From positions 2,480,001-2,544,000 of the forward strand of contig OZ244867.1 of the NCBI GenBank assembly GCA_965221175.1: DNA of 64,000 nt, written 5' to 3'. Numbering within the stretch: position 1 is the first letter of the stretch; each line of letters begins with the position of its first letter. The notes under the pieces were generated by a model that was not told the DNA's origin, made no database searches, and saw only the letters and a program-made list of their open reading frames with translations. The position numbers and the translations under genes are program-made. Origin of the DNA: JAJDZL01 sp965221175. GTDB taxonomy: Bacteria; Pseudomonadota; Gammaproteobacteria; Arenicellales; JAJDZL01. This document shows positions 8,741 to 18,752 of this stretch, piece by piece.

Positions 8741-10579
8741 CTACTCCACAGTTACAGATTTTGCCAGGTTTCTTGGATTATCAACATCATTCCCCTTTGT
8801 TACTGCCACGTGATAGGCGAGCAGTTGCAGAGCTATCGTGTGAATGATGGGAGAGGTAAATGGCCCTGATTGGACAACTTCAATCACTTCAATCAATTCG
8901 TCTGACTTGATAGGGGTTCCTGAATCAGAAAAAACAAACAGCTTGCCGCCTCTTGCACGAACTTCCTGAATATTTGCTTTCAGTTTAGCCAGCAGATGAT
9001 TGTTGGGCGCTACGGCGATCGTTGGTGTTTTTGCATCAATCAGCGCCAGCGGGCCATGTTTCAATTCGCCAGCGGGATATGCATCAGCATGAATGTAGGA
9101 AATTTCTTTCAGTTTCAGCGCTCCTTCCAGCGCAATCGGATAATGAGTTCCGCGCCCTAGAAATAAGGTGTGTTCCTTGTCAGCAAAGTAATCTGATAAT
9201 TCAGCAATCTCTTTGTCCATTTGAAGAAGCGCTTCAATTCGAGATGGTAAGGCTCGAAGCTCACCAATGATCTCGGCCTCTTCATCCACAGTCATTCCTC
9301 TTCTCTTCGCAAGCGCAATCATCAGTAGCAGCAATGAAACCAGTTGTGTGGTAAACGCCTTGGTAGAAGCAACGGATATTTCCGGTCCCGCACGTGTATG
9401 CAAAACCAGGTCTGTCACGCGGGTTATTTGACTGAATGGCGAATTGCAGATTGCTAAGGAATACTTGTAGCCAAGTTTTGATGTTTGATTCAGTGCTGCC
9501 AGCGTATCTGCGGTTTCACCTGATTGAGATATTCCGACAACCAACGTATTGGCGGGTACAACTGGATTTCGATATCGGAATTCGCTGGCAATTTCGGCTT
9601 CACAAGGTATTCCCATTGACTCCAGCCAGATTCTTGCAACCATTGCGGCGTAGTAGCTTGTTCCGCAAGCAAGAATTCGCACTGCCTCCACTTGATTAAA
9701 AATTTCGACTGCTTTCTCACCGAAAGTTTCATTTTCCAGCATGCAATTGTTCGTTATTCGCTCTTCAAGCGTGTTTGCAACTGCGGAGCCTTGCTCAAAA
9801 ATCTCCTTTTGCATGTAGTGGGAGTAATGTGCCAGATCAACAAGCTTTGGCTGAATCGGGATGGACTCATCTTTGCGATTCACTTCTTCACCGGATTGAT
9901 CGATGATGTTGGTTTCCGATTCTCCCGAAATTTCTGCGATATCGCCATTCTCCAGCACAATGATGGATTTTGCAATCTTAGCTAGCGCAATCGCATCAGA
10001 AGCGATGAAAATTTCATTATCACCGAACCCAATCAGTAGCGGGCAACCGCGCTTGGCAACGATGATTTTCCTAGGTTCGGAAATACACAGGGCGGCGAAG
10101 GCATAAGAACCGATGAGTCGTTTCACTGTTTCCTTGACTGCATCCAGGAATCCCAAACCGTCATCCAGAAATTTCACCAATTCATGCAGAATTACTTCGG
10201 TATCCGTTGCAGAATCGTAATTACTTCCTTCCAGAAGATGTTGATGTCGCAATTCTTCGTAATTTTCAATGATTCCATTGCAGACGACAGCCACTCGACC
10301 ACTGCTGATGAGTGGATGTGCGTTGGCTTCGTTCGCAGGGCCATGGGTGGCCCAGCGGGTATGTCCGATTCCAGTCGTGCCGGATATTGAACTTCCATTC
10401 TGAAGCGAGTGAGCTAAATTTTCAACTTTACCTACGCATCTTTCCCGATCAAACTCGCCATTGGAATTGATGACTGCAATGCCGGCAGAATCATAACCTC
10501 GATATTCCATCATGCGCATGCTGTCTACCAGAGTAGGTACGATGTCACGATTGGAAACTGCGCCGATAATTCCACACAT
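8741..10579 (-). CDS. glmS: Glutamine-fructose-6-phosphate aminotransferase (isomerizing)
   Basis: First enzyme of hexosamine synthesis, making glucosamine-6-phosphate from fructose-6-phosphate and glutamine in the cytoplasm. The N-terminus MCGIIGAV exposes the catalytic Cys2 of class II glutamine amidotransferases once Met is removed; RWATHG and the EN-E-R segment follow. Two SIS sugar-isomerase domains are seen, with CGTSYYAA near 306 and SQSGETADT near 352 in the first and LGRGTHYPIALEGALKLKEISY near 480 in the second. It ends with the conserved NPRNLAKSVTVE. Length 612 is standard (609 in E. coli). It lies 91 bases after glmU, the classic gammaproteobacterial order. Confidence 0.97.
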   Translation of the reverse strand: MCGIIGAVSNRDIVPTLVDSMRMMEYRGYDSAGIAVINSNGEFDRERCVGKVENLAHSLQNGSSISGTTGIGHTRWATHGPANEANAHPLISSGRVAVVCNGIIENYEELRHQHLLEGSNYDSATDTEVILHELVKFLDDGLGFLDAVKETVKRLIGSYAFAALCISEPRKIIVAKRGCPLLIGFGDNEIFIASDAIALAKIAKSIIVLENGDIAEISGESETNIIDQSGEEVNRKDESIPIQPKLVDLAHYSHYMQKEIFEQGSAVANTLEERITNNCMLENETFGEKAVEIFNQVEAVRILACGTSYYAAMVARIWLESMGIPCEAEIASEFRYRNPVVPANTLVVGISQSGETADTLAALNQTSKLGYKYSLAICNSPFSQITRVTDLVLHTRAGPEISVASTKAFTTQLVSLLLLMIALAKRRGMTVDEEAEIIGELRALPSRIEALLQMDKEIAELSDYFADKEHTLFLGRGTHYPIALEGALKLKEISYIHADAYPAGELKHGPLALIDAKTPTIAVAPNNHLLAKLKANIQEVRARGGKLFVFSDSGTPIKSDELIEVIEVVQSGPFTSPIIHTIALQLLAYHVAVTKGNDVDNPRNLAKSVTVE

Positions 10580-10670
10580 AATTTGATTGGTAACTGGAAG
10601 TGTCTATAAAGTTGAGATTTTTGGCACTCTGACAGTTCGGAGAACTCGTATCCTCTAATATAGAAAGCAG

Positions 10671-12050
10671 TTATTTTATTCTAGAATTCAGTCGATTAGC
10701 GGGAACGATTCTGGTATTTGATCGTTCAACAGCCGCCTTTCCTGGCTCCACATCTTTCGTGATGGTAGATCCTGCTCCGATCACCGCTTTGTTGCCAATT
10801 TCGAGAGGCGCTACAAGTGACGCGTTGGAACCAATAAAGACATCATCGCCGACTCTCGTTCGGTGCTTGTTGTGGCCGTCGTAGTTACAGGTAATCGATC
10901 CGGCACCAAAATTTACATTCTTTCCAATTTCGGAATCACCGATATATGCGAGGTGATTGACCTTTGATCCCTCGCCAATTTCGGAATTCTTGATTTCGAC
11001 GAAATTCCCGACTTTACAATTTCTACCAATATTTGTACCCGGTCGAATTCTGGCGTACGGTCCGATCGTACACCCTTCTTCAATCTTTGCTCCCTCAATT
11101 ACGCAATTCGGCAGGATGGTGACGCCGTTACCCAGATTGGAATTTCGAATGACATTATTGGCTTCAATCACTACATTGTTTTCAAGATTTACGGTGCCTT
11201 CCAGAACAACGTTTACATCGATTTGGCAGTCTTTTCCGGCTCTACATTCCCCACGTAAATCAAATCTTGCGGGGTCGGCAATCTGGACACCAGAGTGCAT
11301 CAATTCTTTTGCTTTGTTCAATTGAACGATCCTTTCAAGTTGAGCTTGGTCAAATCTGTCATTAACTCCTGAAGATTCACTCCTGTGCAGGGTTTCCCCT
11401 GTTGAAACCTTGATTCCATCTGATACAGCAAAATCGACGATGTCGGTCAGGTAATATTCTCTTTGATTATTGCGGTTGTTCAGTCGTGTCAGCCATCCTT
11501 TCAACAAATTTGTCGGAGCAGCCAACGGTCCCACGTTCACTTCCTTAATTTTACGCTCGTTTTCATCGGCATCCTTGTGTTCTACAATCTTTTGCAGTTT
11601 GCCGGAATCGTTTCTCATGATTCTCCCATAGCCTGTCGGGTCTTTCAGCTCGGTTGTGAGCAGCGCGAGACTATTTCCCTTGGCCAGTTCAGTCAGCCTT
11701 GATATGGTTTTCGGGTCAATGAACGGATTGTCGCCATACAGGATGCATACGACTGAGTTGGGCATCACGTGAGGAATTGCCTGTAATGCAGCATGCCCGG
11801 TACCGAGGGCTTCTGCCTGCAATACCCAGTTAATGTCTTTTTGCGCAAACGTTTTCGGAATATCTTGACCGTTTGCGCCATAAACGACATGAATTCGGTC
11901 AAAACCCACGTTCCTCGCGCAATCAACAATGTAGTGAAGCATAGGTTTGCCGCCGATCTGCTGCAAAGATTTCGGCTTGTCGGAGTGCATTCGCACTCCC
12001 CGTCCTCCTGCGAGTATGATGACTTCGGATTTTGTCAATCCATACCCCAT
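10671..12050 (-). CDS. glmU: Bifunctional N-acetylglucosamine-1-phosphate uridyltransferase / glucosamine-1-phosphate acetyltransferase
   Basis: Makes UDP-N-acetylglucosamine for peptidoglycan and lipopolysaccharide. The N-terminal uridyltransferase domain has LAGGRGVRMHSDKPKSLQ near residue 14 and a YGDNPFID segment near 104. The C-terminal half is a left-handed beta-helix of hexapeptide repeats (about 265-440), with SKVNHLAYIGDSEIG and the GAGSITCNYDGHNKHRT acetyl-CoA/active-site region. At 459 residues it matches E. coli GlmU (456). It sits 46 bases after atpC and is probably expressed with the ATP synthase operon and glmS. Confidence 0.97.
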   Translation of the reverse strand: MGYGLTKSEVIILAGGRGVRMHSDKPKSLQQIGGKPMLHYIVDCARNVGFDRIHVVYGANGQDIPKTFAQKDINWVLQAEALGTGHAALQAIPHVMPNSVVCILYGDNPFIDPKTISRLTELAKGNSLALLTTELKDPTGYGRIMRNDSGKLQKIVEHKDADENERKIKEVNVGPLAAPTNLLKGWLTRLNNRNNQREYYLTDIVDFAVSDGIKVSTGETLHRSESSGVNDRFDQAQLERIVQLNKAKELMHSGVQIADPARFDLRGECRAGKDCQIDVNVVLEGTVNLENNVVIEANNVIRNSNLGNGVTILPNCVIEGAKIEEGCTIGPYARIRPGTNIGRNCKVGNFVEIKNSEIGEGSKVNHLAYIGDSEIGKNVNFGAGSITCNYDGHNKHRTRVGDDVFIGSNASLVAPLEIGNKAVIGAGSTITKDVEPGKAAVERSNTRIVPANRLNSRIK

Positions 12051-12096
12051 TCAATTCTTCGGTTTGAATTTGATCGAAACCGAACAGGTTGTCAAG

Positions 12097-12516
12097 TCAG
12101 CGACGGGTTTGTCTCAGTTTCTGAAGAGCGCGCAACTGTGCCGTTGCCTGGATGAGTTCCGCTTTTGCCTTGGCGAGATCCATCTTGGAAGTCTTGTCTT
12201 GCAGATCGCGTTCCGCCTGCTGTTGAGCTTCCAACGCTTGCGCTTCATCCAGATCGGCAGCCCTGACAGCTGTATCGGAAAGTACGGTAACTTGGTTCGG
12301 TTGAACTTCGAGCAATCCACCGGAAACGAAGAAAAACTGTTCATCTCCGTTCTCTTGCTGGACGCGAACCTCTCCCGGCTTCAATCGCGTAAGCAACGGA
12401 GCATGCTGCGGGGCAATGCCGATTTCCCCCATTTCCGCAGGCGCGAAAACCATGACTCCAGTACCTGTCCAGATTGCTTCTTCAGCGCTAACGATTTCTA
12501 CTTGAATTGTAGCCAT
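12097..12516 (-). CDS. atpC: F1Fo ATP synthase subunit epsilon
   Basis: Central-stalk subunit that couples rotation and can inhibit hydrolysis. The N-terminal beta-sandwich includes EIGIAPQHAPLLTRLKPGEVRV, and the segment VSGGLLEVQPNQVTVLSDTAVRA matches the family. The C-terminal pair of helices is charged and Ala/Gln-rich (EALEAQQQAERDL). At 139 residues the length is usual. It is the last atp gene, 32 bases after atpD. Confidence 0.96.
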   Translation of the reverse strand: MATIQVEIVSAEEAIWTGTGVMVFAPAEMGEIGIAPQHAPLLTRLKPGEVRVQQENGDEQFFFVSGGLLEVQPNQVTVLSDTAVRAADLDEAQALEAQQQAERDLQDKTSKMDLAKAKAELIQATAQLRALQKLRQTRR

Positions 12517-12548
12517 GATGATTTATTCAGTTGATTGATCGAACTCGG

Positions 12549-13928
12549 CTATGCCGCCTTCTTGTGTGCTTCGACGACTTCTTCAATCGGACCGACCATA
12601 TAGAAAGCCTGCTCGGGTATGTCGTCATAATCACCGTTTACAATTCCCTGGAATCCCTTGATTGTATCAGCCAGTGATACATACTTTCCTGCGCTACCGG
12701 TAAATGTTTCGGCAACAAAGAACGGCTGTGACAGAAAGCGCTGGATTTTTCGTGCTCTGGAGACCGCCAACTTGTCGTCTTCCGAGAGTTCGTCCATACC
12801 TAGAATCGCGATGATGTCTCGCAGTTCCTTATATCGTTGCAGTGTTCCCTGAACATCACGAGCTGTATCGTAATGCTCTTGTCCTACCACGAGTGGGTCC
12901 AACTGCCGGCTGGTTGAATCGAGCGGATCGACTGCTGGGTATATGCCTAATTCTGCAATCTGTCTGGATAGAACCAAGGTTGCATCCAAGTGAGCAAACG
13001 TAGTTGCTGGCGATGGGTCAGTCAGATCGTCGGCTGGAACATATACCGCCTGAAAAGAAGTGATCGAACCGGTTCTGGTGGAAGTAATTCTTTCCTGAAG
13101 AATTCCCATCTCCGCAGCAAGCGTTGGCTGATATCCGACTGCCGACGGCATTCGACCCAGCAGTGCGGATACCTCTACTCCAGCCAGCGTGTAACGGTAA
13201 ATGTTGTCGATGAACAATAGCACGTCTCTGCCTTCATCGCGGAAAAATTCGGATATCGTTAGCCCCGCGAGCGCTACGCGGAGGCGGTTGCCGGGCGGCT
13301 CGTTCATTTGGCCGTAAACCAGCGAAACCTTGTTGAGTACATCCGCTTCCTTCATTTCATGGTAGAAGTCATTTCCTTCACGGGTTCGCTCACCAACTCC
13401 TGCGAAAACTGAATAACCAGCGTGTTCGATTGCGATATTGCGGATCAGTTCCATCAGTGTGACGGTTTTGCCGACTCCTGCACCACCGAACAATCCAATT
13501 TTTCCGCCCTTTGCGATTGGCATGATTAAATCAATGACCTTGATGCCAGTTTCAAGGATTTCCACGGCTGTCGCCTGATCGGTAAATTCGGGCGGCTTGC
13601 GGTGAATTGCCCAATGATTTTCAGATTCAACCGGTCCGGCTTCATCTACGGGCTCGCCAAGTACATTCATGATGCGCCCCAGCGTCGGCTCGCCGACAGG
13701 AACCTTGATGGGCTCGCCGGTATTGGTTACCTCAAGTCCGCGCTGCAGTCCGTCGCTGGATCCCATGGAGATGGTTCGAACGACACCATCTCCCATCTGC
13801 TGCTGCACTTCCAGCGTAAGACCGGTTTGCTCTACTTTGAGTGCGTTATAAATTTTTGGAACCTCTGCTCGTGGAAACTCCACGTCCACGACCGCTCCAA
13901 TGATTTCGACAATTTTCCCTTGTGTCAT
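12549..13928 (-). CDS. atpD: F1Fo ATP synthase subunit beta
   Basis: Catalytic subunit of F1. The P-loop GGAGVGKTVTLMEL lies near residue 148, the catalytic Glu region GVGERTREGNDFYHEM near 177, and the DELSEEDK-like motif (as DELSEDDK) near 380. The alpha/beta signature PAVDPLDSTS is present near 332. Length 459 is standard (460 in E. coli). The N-terminus GKIVEIIGAVVDVEFPR fits the beta-barrel domain. One of the best-conserved genes in the window. Confidence 0.98.
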   Translation of the reverse strand: MTQGKIVEIIGAVVDVEFPRAEVPKIYNALKVEQTGLTLEVQQQMGDGVVRTISMGSSDGLQRGLEVTNTGEPIKVPVGEPTLGRIMNVLGEPVDEAGPVESENHWAIHRKPPEFTDQATAVEILETGIKVIDLIMPIAKGGKIGLFGGAGVGKTVTLMELIRNIAIEHAGYSVFAGVGERTREGNDFYHEMKEADVLNKVSLVYGQMNEPPGNRLRVALAGLTISEFFRDEGRDVLLFIDNIYRYTLAGVEVSALLGRMPSAVGYQPTLAAEMGILQERITSTRTGSITSFQAVYVPADDLTDPSPATTFAHLDATLVLSRQIAELGIYPAVDPLDSTSRQLDPLVVGQEHYDTARDVQGTLQRYKELRDIIAILGMDELSEDDKLAVSRARKIQRFLSQPFFVAETFTGSAGKYVSLADTIKGFQGIVNGDYDDIPEQAFYMVGPIEEVVEAHKKAA

Positions 13929-14000
13929 GATTGCCTCTTGCTTACTGGTATTTATTTCTTAAGCACCAAACGGATGCCAGTTTGACTTCGTTCATTAAAA

Positions 14001-14864
14001 CTAGACCGCAGCCGCACCGCCTACGATTTCGGAAATTTCCTGTGTGATCGCCGCCTGTCTCGCCTTGTTGTAAATTAGGTTCAACTCGTCAATCAGATCT
14101 CCGGCGTTGTCGGTTGCAGCTTTCATTGCCACCATTCGAGCCGATTGCTCGCAGGCGATATTTTCGATAACCGCCTGATAAACGATAGATTCGAGGTAAC
14201 GCTTCATCAACGCGTTCACCACTTCATGCGATTCCGGTTCATACAGGTAGTCCCAATGGTGCGATAGTTTCTGATCCGGTTCATCAGCTTTAATCGGTAA
14301 AATCTGATCAATCAACGGACTCTGTGTCATGGTGTTCACAAAGCGGTTGCTGAGCAGATAAAGTCGGTCAATCTTTCCTTCCTCATAGGCATCCAGCATT
14401 ACTTTGACGGCTCCAATCAGTTCGACGATCTGTGGCGCATCGCCTAGATGGGATGCCTGACAGAGGATGTTTGCCCCCAAGCGTCGAAAAAATCCAAGTC
14501 CCTTGTTGCCGATGATGGCGAATTCGGCTGAAACTCCTTTACCTTCCAAGTCCGAAATGGAGTTCAGAGCTGATCGAAACAGATTGATGTTGAGACCTCC
14601 ACAAAGACCGCGGTCGGTGCTGACTACGATATATCCGACAGCCGATGTTTCTCTTTCCACTGCGTAGGGATGTTTGTATTCGAGGTTGGCATGCCATAGG
14701 TGTGCGATCACCCTTCGGATGGATTCGGCATAGGGGCGAGCGGCTCGCATACGCTCCTGCGCACGCCGCATCTTGCTGGCAGCAACCATTTCCATCGCAG
14801 AGGTAATTTTCTGCGTATTCTGGATGCTTCGAATCTTGGTGCGGATTTCTTTTGCGCCTGCCAT
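14001..14864 (-). CDS. atpG: F1Fo ATP synthase subunit gamma
   Basis: Rotor shaft of F1. It begins MAGAKEIRTKIRSIQNTQKITSAMEMVAASKMRR-like, the highly conserved N-terminal helix, and ends with the C-terminal helix containing AMKAATDNAGDLI and LIYNKARQAAITQEI near 245-278. STDRGLCGGLN lies near residue 83. Length 287 equals E. coli AtpG. It sits between atpA and atpD in the expected order. Confidence 0.97.
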   Translation of the reverse strand: MAGAKEIRTKIRSIQNTQKITSAMEMVAASKMRRAQERMRAARPYAESIRRVIAHLWHANLEYKHPYAVERETSAVGYIVVSTDRGLCGGLNINLFRSALNSISDLEGKGVSAEFAIIGNKGLGFFRRLGANILCQASHLGDAPQIVELIGAVKVMLDAYEEGKIDRLYLLSNRFVNTMTQSPLIDQILPIKADEPDQKLSHHWDYLYEPESHEVVNALMKRYLESIVYQAVIENIACEQSARMVAMKAATDNAGDLIDELNLIYNKARQAAITQEISEIVGGAAAV

Positions 14865-14909
14865 GGTCTAATTCAAGCTTTTGAGATTTTGATGCGACTC
14901 GTGATCAGA

Positions 14910-16457
14910 TTACCAGGTACCGTTCTTGACAAAATCGTCAAGCGCATCTTTCATCTGATTGGCAACCTCATCGTTGTATTCCGGGTTTGCATTGATTGCC
15001 TCAAGCAGATCGGAATAATTTGATTTCAAGTAGGACTGCATTGCTTGCTCAAAACCGACGACCTGAGGAACCTCGATAGCATCGAGATAACCTTCATTTG
15101 CGGCGTACAATGCGAACGCCATTGCTGCTACTGACAATGGCTCGTACTGTGGCTGTTTCATGATTTCGGTAACTCGTTGCCCTCGTTCCAACTGCTTGCG
15201 GGTTGCTTCGTCAAGATCGGAGGCAAACTGTGAAAATGCTGCGAGCTCACGATATTGCGCCAAGGCAAGACGAATACCACCGCCGAGTTTCTTGACGATT
15301 GGCGTCTGTGCCGCTCCACCAACTCTTGATACCGATAGGCCTGCGTTGATTGCCGGACGAATGTTTGCATTAAACAGGTCGCTCTCCAAGTAAATTTGCC
15401 CGTCGGTAATTGAGATTACGTTGGTGGGGACAAATGCCGATACGTCGCCCGCTTGCGTTTCAATTATCGGCAGTGCAGTCAGAGAGCCGGTACGTCCTTT
15501 CACTTCTCCATTGGTGATGGATTCAACATAGTCTGCATTGATTCGAGAAGCCCGTTCCAGCAGTCGTGAATGCAGATAGAAGACATCGCCTGGATAGGCT
15601 TCACGTCCCGGTGGGCGTCGCAATAACAGCGAAACCTGACGATATGCCCATGCCTGCTTGGTCAGATCGTCGTAGATGATTAGGGCGTCTTGGCCGTTAT
15701 CACGGAAATATTCACCCATGGTACAGCCAGAGTAAGGTGCGATGTACTGCATGGCGGCGCTTTCGGCAGCAGACGCTGATACGAGAATCGTGTGATCCAT
15801 CGCACCGTGTTCCTCAAGCTTGCGTACCACGTTTGCGATGCTTGAAAGTTTCTGGCCTATCGCAACGTAGATGCACTTGATACCGGCGCCTTTCTGATTG
15901 ATGATGGTGTCGATTGCGACCGCGGTTTTACCGGTCTGTCTGTCGCCGATGATCAGTTCTCGCTGACCGCGGCCGATCGGGACCATGGAATCGATTGATT
16001 TTAATCCGGTTTGAACCGGTTCAGACACAGACTGACGAGAAATGACGCCGGGTGCTACTTTCTCGATTGGCGCTGAGCCGCTGGATTCAATCGGGCCCTT
16101 GCCGTCAAGCGGGCGTCCGAGCGAATCGACTACCCGGCCCAACAATCCTTCGCCGGTTGGAACTTCCAGAATACGTCCGGTACACCTGACCGTATCGCCT
16201 TCTGTGATGTGTTCGTAGTCACCCAGAATCACCGCACCGACTGAATCATGCTCAAGGTTTAAGGCGAGTCCAAAAGTATCGCCCGGAAACTCCAGCATCT
16301 CTCCTTGCAGTGCATCTGCAAGACCGTGAATACGGACGATTCCGTCCGTAAGCATTACTACGGTTCCCTCGCTTCTTGCTTGTGCAGTTGCGTCAAAGTC
16401 CGCAATTCGAGCTTTGATCAGCTCGCTAATTTCGGACGGATTTAATTGCATCGCCAT
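14910..16457 (-). CDS. atpA: F1Fo ATP synthase subunit alpha
   Basis: Non-catalytic nucleotide-binding subunit of F1. The P-loop GDRQTGKTAVAIDTI lies near residue 170 and the family signature PAINAGLSVSRVGGAAQ near 364. Length 515 is normal (513 in E. coli). Two in-frame ATG codons lie at the start (residues 1 and 3). The first is preferred because an AGAGGAAG ribosome-binding site lies at the right distance upstream. Confidence 0.98.
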   Translation of the reverse strand: MAMQLNPSEISELIKARIADFDATAQARSEGTVVMLTDGIVRIHGLADALQGEMLEFPGDTFGLALNLEHDSVGAVILGDYEHITEGDTVRCTGRILEVPTGEGLLGRVVDSLGRPLDGKGPIESSGSAPIEKVAPGVISRQSVSEPVQTGLKSIDSMVPIGRGQRELIIGDRQTGKTAVAIDTIINQKGAGIKCIYVAIGQKLSSIANVVRKLEEHGAMDHTILVSASAAESAAMQYIAPYSGCTMGEYFRDNGQDALIIYDDLTKQAWAYRQVSLLLRRPPGREAYPGDVFYLHSRLLERASRINADYVESITNGEVKGRTGSLTALPIIETQAGDVSAFVPTNVISITDGQIYLESDLFNANIRPAINAGLSVSRVGGAAQTPIVKKLGGGIRLALAQYRELAAFSQFASDLDEATRKQLERGQRVTEIMKQPQYEPLSVAAMAFALYAANEGYLDAIEVPQVVGFEQAMQSYLKSNYSDLLEAINANPEYNDEVANQMKDALDDFVKNGTW

Positions 16458-16520
16458 TTGTTTCTTCCTCTGGTTTCAATAATGGCAGTTACACTGTCTA
16501 TGTGTATGGAGTGACGGTTG

Positions 16521-17057
16521 TCACACACCAAGAGAACTGGAGAGTTTTTCCAGTCGAGCTCGGATGGAACCGTCAATCACCCAATCGCCGGCGCGAATAA
16601 CGGCACCACCAATCAGATTTTTGTCAAGTTTGCTAGATAATCTCACCTTGCGCCCGAGCCGGGTCTCCAGTGCGGCGATCAGCTTGCCTCGCTGTTCATC
16701 ATCAATTTCGTATGCGGTTTCAAGTTCTGCTCCAATAATGCCTTCTGCCTCCGCGCGCAAATTTTCGTACTGACTTGCAATCAGCGGTGCGGCCGGCAAC
16801 CGTCTATAGTGACTCAGAATTCTCACGAAGTTCCGTGATTGCTCATCAAAAGCGTCCGCACCAATTTCCAGAACGATATCCAGTACCTGTTCGCGAGAAA
16901 TACGCGGATCGCTGATCAGGGCTTGCAACTCCGACAGGCTGACGATTTCGCTCAATATCTCAAGGCTTTCAGACCATTCGTCGAAGCGGTCAGATTCCTT
17001 GGCGATTTCAAATGTCGCCTGTGCGTATGGTCGTGCAATGTTGGAGAGTTCGCTCAC
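16521..17057 (-). CDS. atpH: F1Fo ATP synthase subunit delta
   Basis: Peripheral-stalk subunit linking F1 to subunit b. The N-terminus (IARPYAQATFEIAKE) and the C-terminal signature (LDKNLIGGAVIRAGDWVIDGSI near 142-163) are typical of the OSCP/delta family. Length 178 matches E. coli (177). It follows atpF by 18 bases. Confidence 0.96.
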   Translation of the reverse strand: MSELSNIARPYAQATFEIAKESDRFDEWSESLEILSEIVSLSELQALISDPRISREQVLDIVLEIGADAFDEQSRNFVRILSHYRRLPAAPLIASQYENLRAEAEGIIGAELETAYEIDDEQRGKLIAALETRLGRKVRLSSKLDKNLIGGAVIRAGDWVIDGSIRARLEKLSSSLGV

Positions 17058-17075
17058 GGTCTCAGCAACACTCGG

Positions 17076-17546
17076 TTAGAGGTTATCGGCCAGGTCAGAA
17101 AGCATTTTCTCATGCGCTTTCGCATCGACTTCCTTGCCGAGAATCTGTTCCGCACCGGACACCGCCAACTGGGCAACCTGCACTCGCAGCTGTTCTCGGG
17201 CACGGTTGGCTTCCATCTCGATTTCCCCACGTGCTGCATTGAGGATTCGCTCTCCTTCGGTTCGAGCTTCGTTTTTCGCATCAGCGACAGCTTCAGCACC
17301 GTGTTTTTCAGCACGAACGACTATCTCCTGCGCCTGTGACTTCGCTTCTTCGACGAGTTCGTTAGCATCCATTTTGCCTTTCTCTCGTTCGCGTTGCCCT
17401 TGTTCGGCTGCGGCGAGTCCGTCCGATATGGTTTTGCGTCTTTCATTCAGCGCGTTCATAATCGGCGGCCAAATGAATTTCATGCAGAACCAGACGAAAA
17501 TGATGAACGTAACCGTCTGTCCAATTAACGTCAGATTAATATTCAT
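17076..17546 (-). CDS. atpF: F1Fo ATP synthase subunit b
   Basis: Peripheral-stalk membrane subunit. It has one N-terminal membrane helix (LTLIGQTVTFIIFVWFCMKFIWPP, stated in part here as residues 5-28), a hinge, and then a long charged coiled coil (about 35-140) rich in Ala, Glu and Arg. Length 156 equals that of E. coli AtpF. The order E-F-H is canonical. Confidence 0.95.
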   Translation of the reverse strand: MNINLTLIGQTVTFIIFVWFCMKFIWPPIMNALNERRKTISDGLAAAEQGQREREKGKMDANELVEEAKSQAQEIVVRAEKHGAEAVADAKNEARTEGERILNAARGEIEMEANRAREQLRVQVAQLAVSGAEQILGKEVDAKAHEKMLSDLADNL

Positions 17547-17599
17547 AGTATTGCGCTACACCAGTTGGTTTATACCGGTCAGACTGCGACCGGTCTGCG

Positions 17600-17830
17600 T
17601 CACGCGACCGCGAACAGAATGTAGAATGCGATACCGACACCGATCATCGGAACCGCATCAACGAGTCCCATCATGATGAAGAACTGAACGCGCAGCATTG
17701 GCAGCAGTTCGGGTTGTCTCGCAATTGCTTCGATAAATCGAGCGGCGAGAATTCCAATTCCGACTGCGGCTCCGACTGCGCCCATACCGAGCAGAACGGC
17801 ACCAGCGATAAAATACAATGCTGCTTCCAT
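17600..17830 (-). CDS. atpE: F1Fo ATP synthase subunit c
   Basis: Proteolipid ring subunit of Fo with two membrane helices joined by the polar loop ARQPEL. The proton-binding acid is Asp in LVDAVPMIG (near residue 58), as in E. coli, and the Gln/Glu-Thr pattern of sodium-binding c-rings is absent, so proton coupling is expected. Glycine-rich helix 1 (GMGAVGAAVGIGIL) is typical. Length 76 compares with 79 in E. coli. Confidence 0.97.
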   Translation of the reverse strand: MEAALYFIAGAVLLGMGAVGAAVGIGILAARFIEAIARQPELLPMLRVQFFIMMGLVDAVPMIGVGIAFYILFAVA

Positions 17831-17873
17831 AATGTTATCTCCGATCTAGCAAACCATTGTGACTGAAATTAGT

Positions 17874-18716
17874 TTAGTGTTGGTGATGAGCCATGTCCAT
17901 ATAGACAATGGTCAGCACCATAAATATAAATGCCTGTAACAGTACAATTAAAACATGAAACACAGCCCATGCCCATTGTAAAAATCCGCCCATAATTCCG
18001 AGTACCCATCCGGTACTGAACAGAAGGGCGATCAGAATGAAAATCATCTCGCCTGCATATAAATTCCCGAACAATCGCAGCGCGTGTGACAGCGGCTTTG
18101 CCAGCAGACTTATGCCTTCCAGAAACAAATTGACTGGCATCATGTATTTGCCGAAAGGCTGCAGTGTCAGCTCGCCAAGAAACCCGCTAACGCCCTTGTT
18201 CTTGATGTTGAAGTAAATCATCAAAACGAACACTGACAATGCCATTGCGAAGGTGATGTTCGGATCGGTTGTCGGAACCACTTTCATATATTCGATACCG
18301 AGCAGTTTCGCCAGTTCGGGAATCCAGTCGACCGGTACCAGATCCATCAGATTCATCAACAGAATCCAGACGAACAGTGTGAGTGCGAGTGGGGCGATCA
18401 GATCATTCTTACCGGAAAACGATCCACGTACATTATCTTCAATAAAATCTACGATCCACTCAATGAAATTCTGAAGCTTTCCGGGCGTGCCGCTGGTAAC
18501 GCGTACTGCAACAAGACGAAACACGATCAGGAACAGGGCACCGAGAAAAATTGACCAGAACATGCTATCAAGGTGAATCGCGATGAACCCCATGTCGGCG
18601 GCTTCCTGTGCGTTATGTGCGATCGACCAGCCGTGTTCGGGATGATTCCCGAACGTCAGGTTCTGGAGATGGTGCTTGATATAGCCTGATGCAGTCAGGG
18701 CGTCGTTGCTAGCCAT
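17874..18716 (-). CDS. atpB: F1Fo ATP synthase subunit a
   Basis: Fo stator subunit forming the proton half-channels. Several membrane helices are visible. The essential Arg is in SHALRLFGNLYAGEM near residue 215, and a conserved helix near 255-275 includes FHVLIVLLQAFIFMVLTIVY. Length 280 is close to E. coli (271), with a slightly extended N-terminus. It precedes atpE by 43 bases. Confidence 0.96.
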   Translation of the reverse strand: MASNDALTASGYIKHHLQNLTFGNHPEHGWSIAHNAQEAADMGFIAIHLDSMFWSIFLGALFLIVFRLVAVRVTSGTPGKLQNFIEWIVDFIEDNVRGSFSGKNDLIAPLALTLFVWILLMNLMDLVPVDWIPELAKLLGIEYMKVVPTTDPNITFAMALSVFVLMIYFNIKNKGVSGFLGELTLQPFGKYMMPVNLFLEGISLLAKPLSHALRLFGNLYAGEMIFILIALLFSTGWVLGIMGGFLQWAWAVFHVLIVLLQAFIFMVLTIVYMDMAHHQH

Positions 18717-18752
18717 AAATGTACGAATAATCGATCAGTTGAACTTCAAATT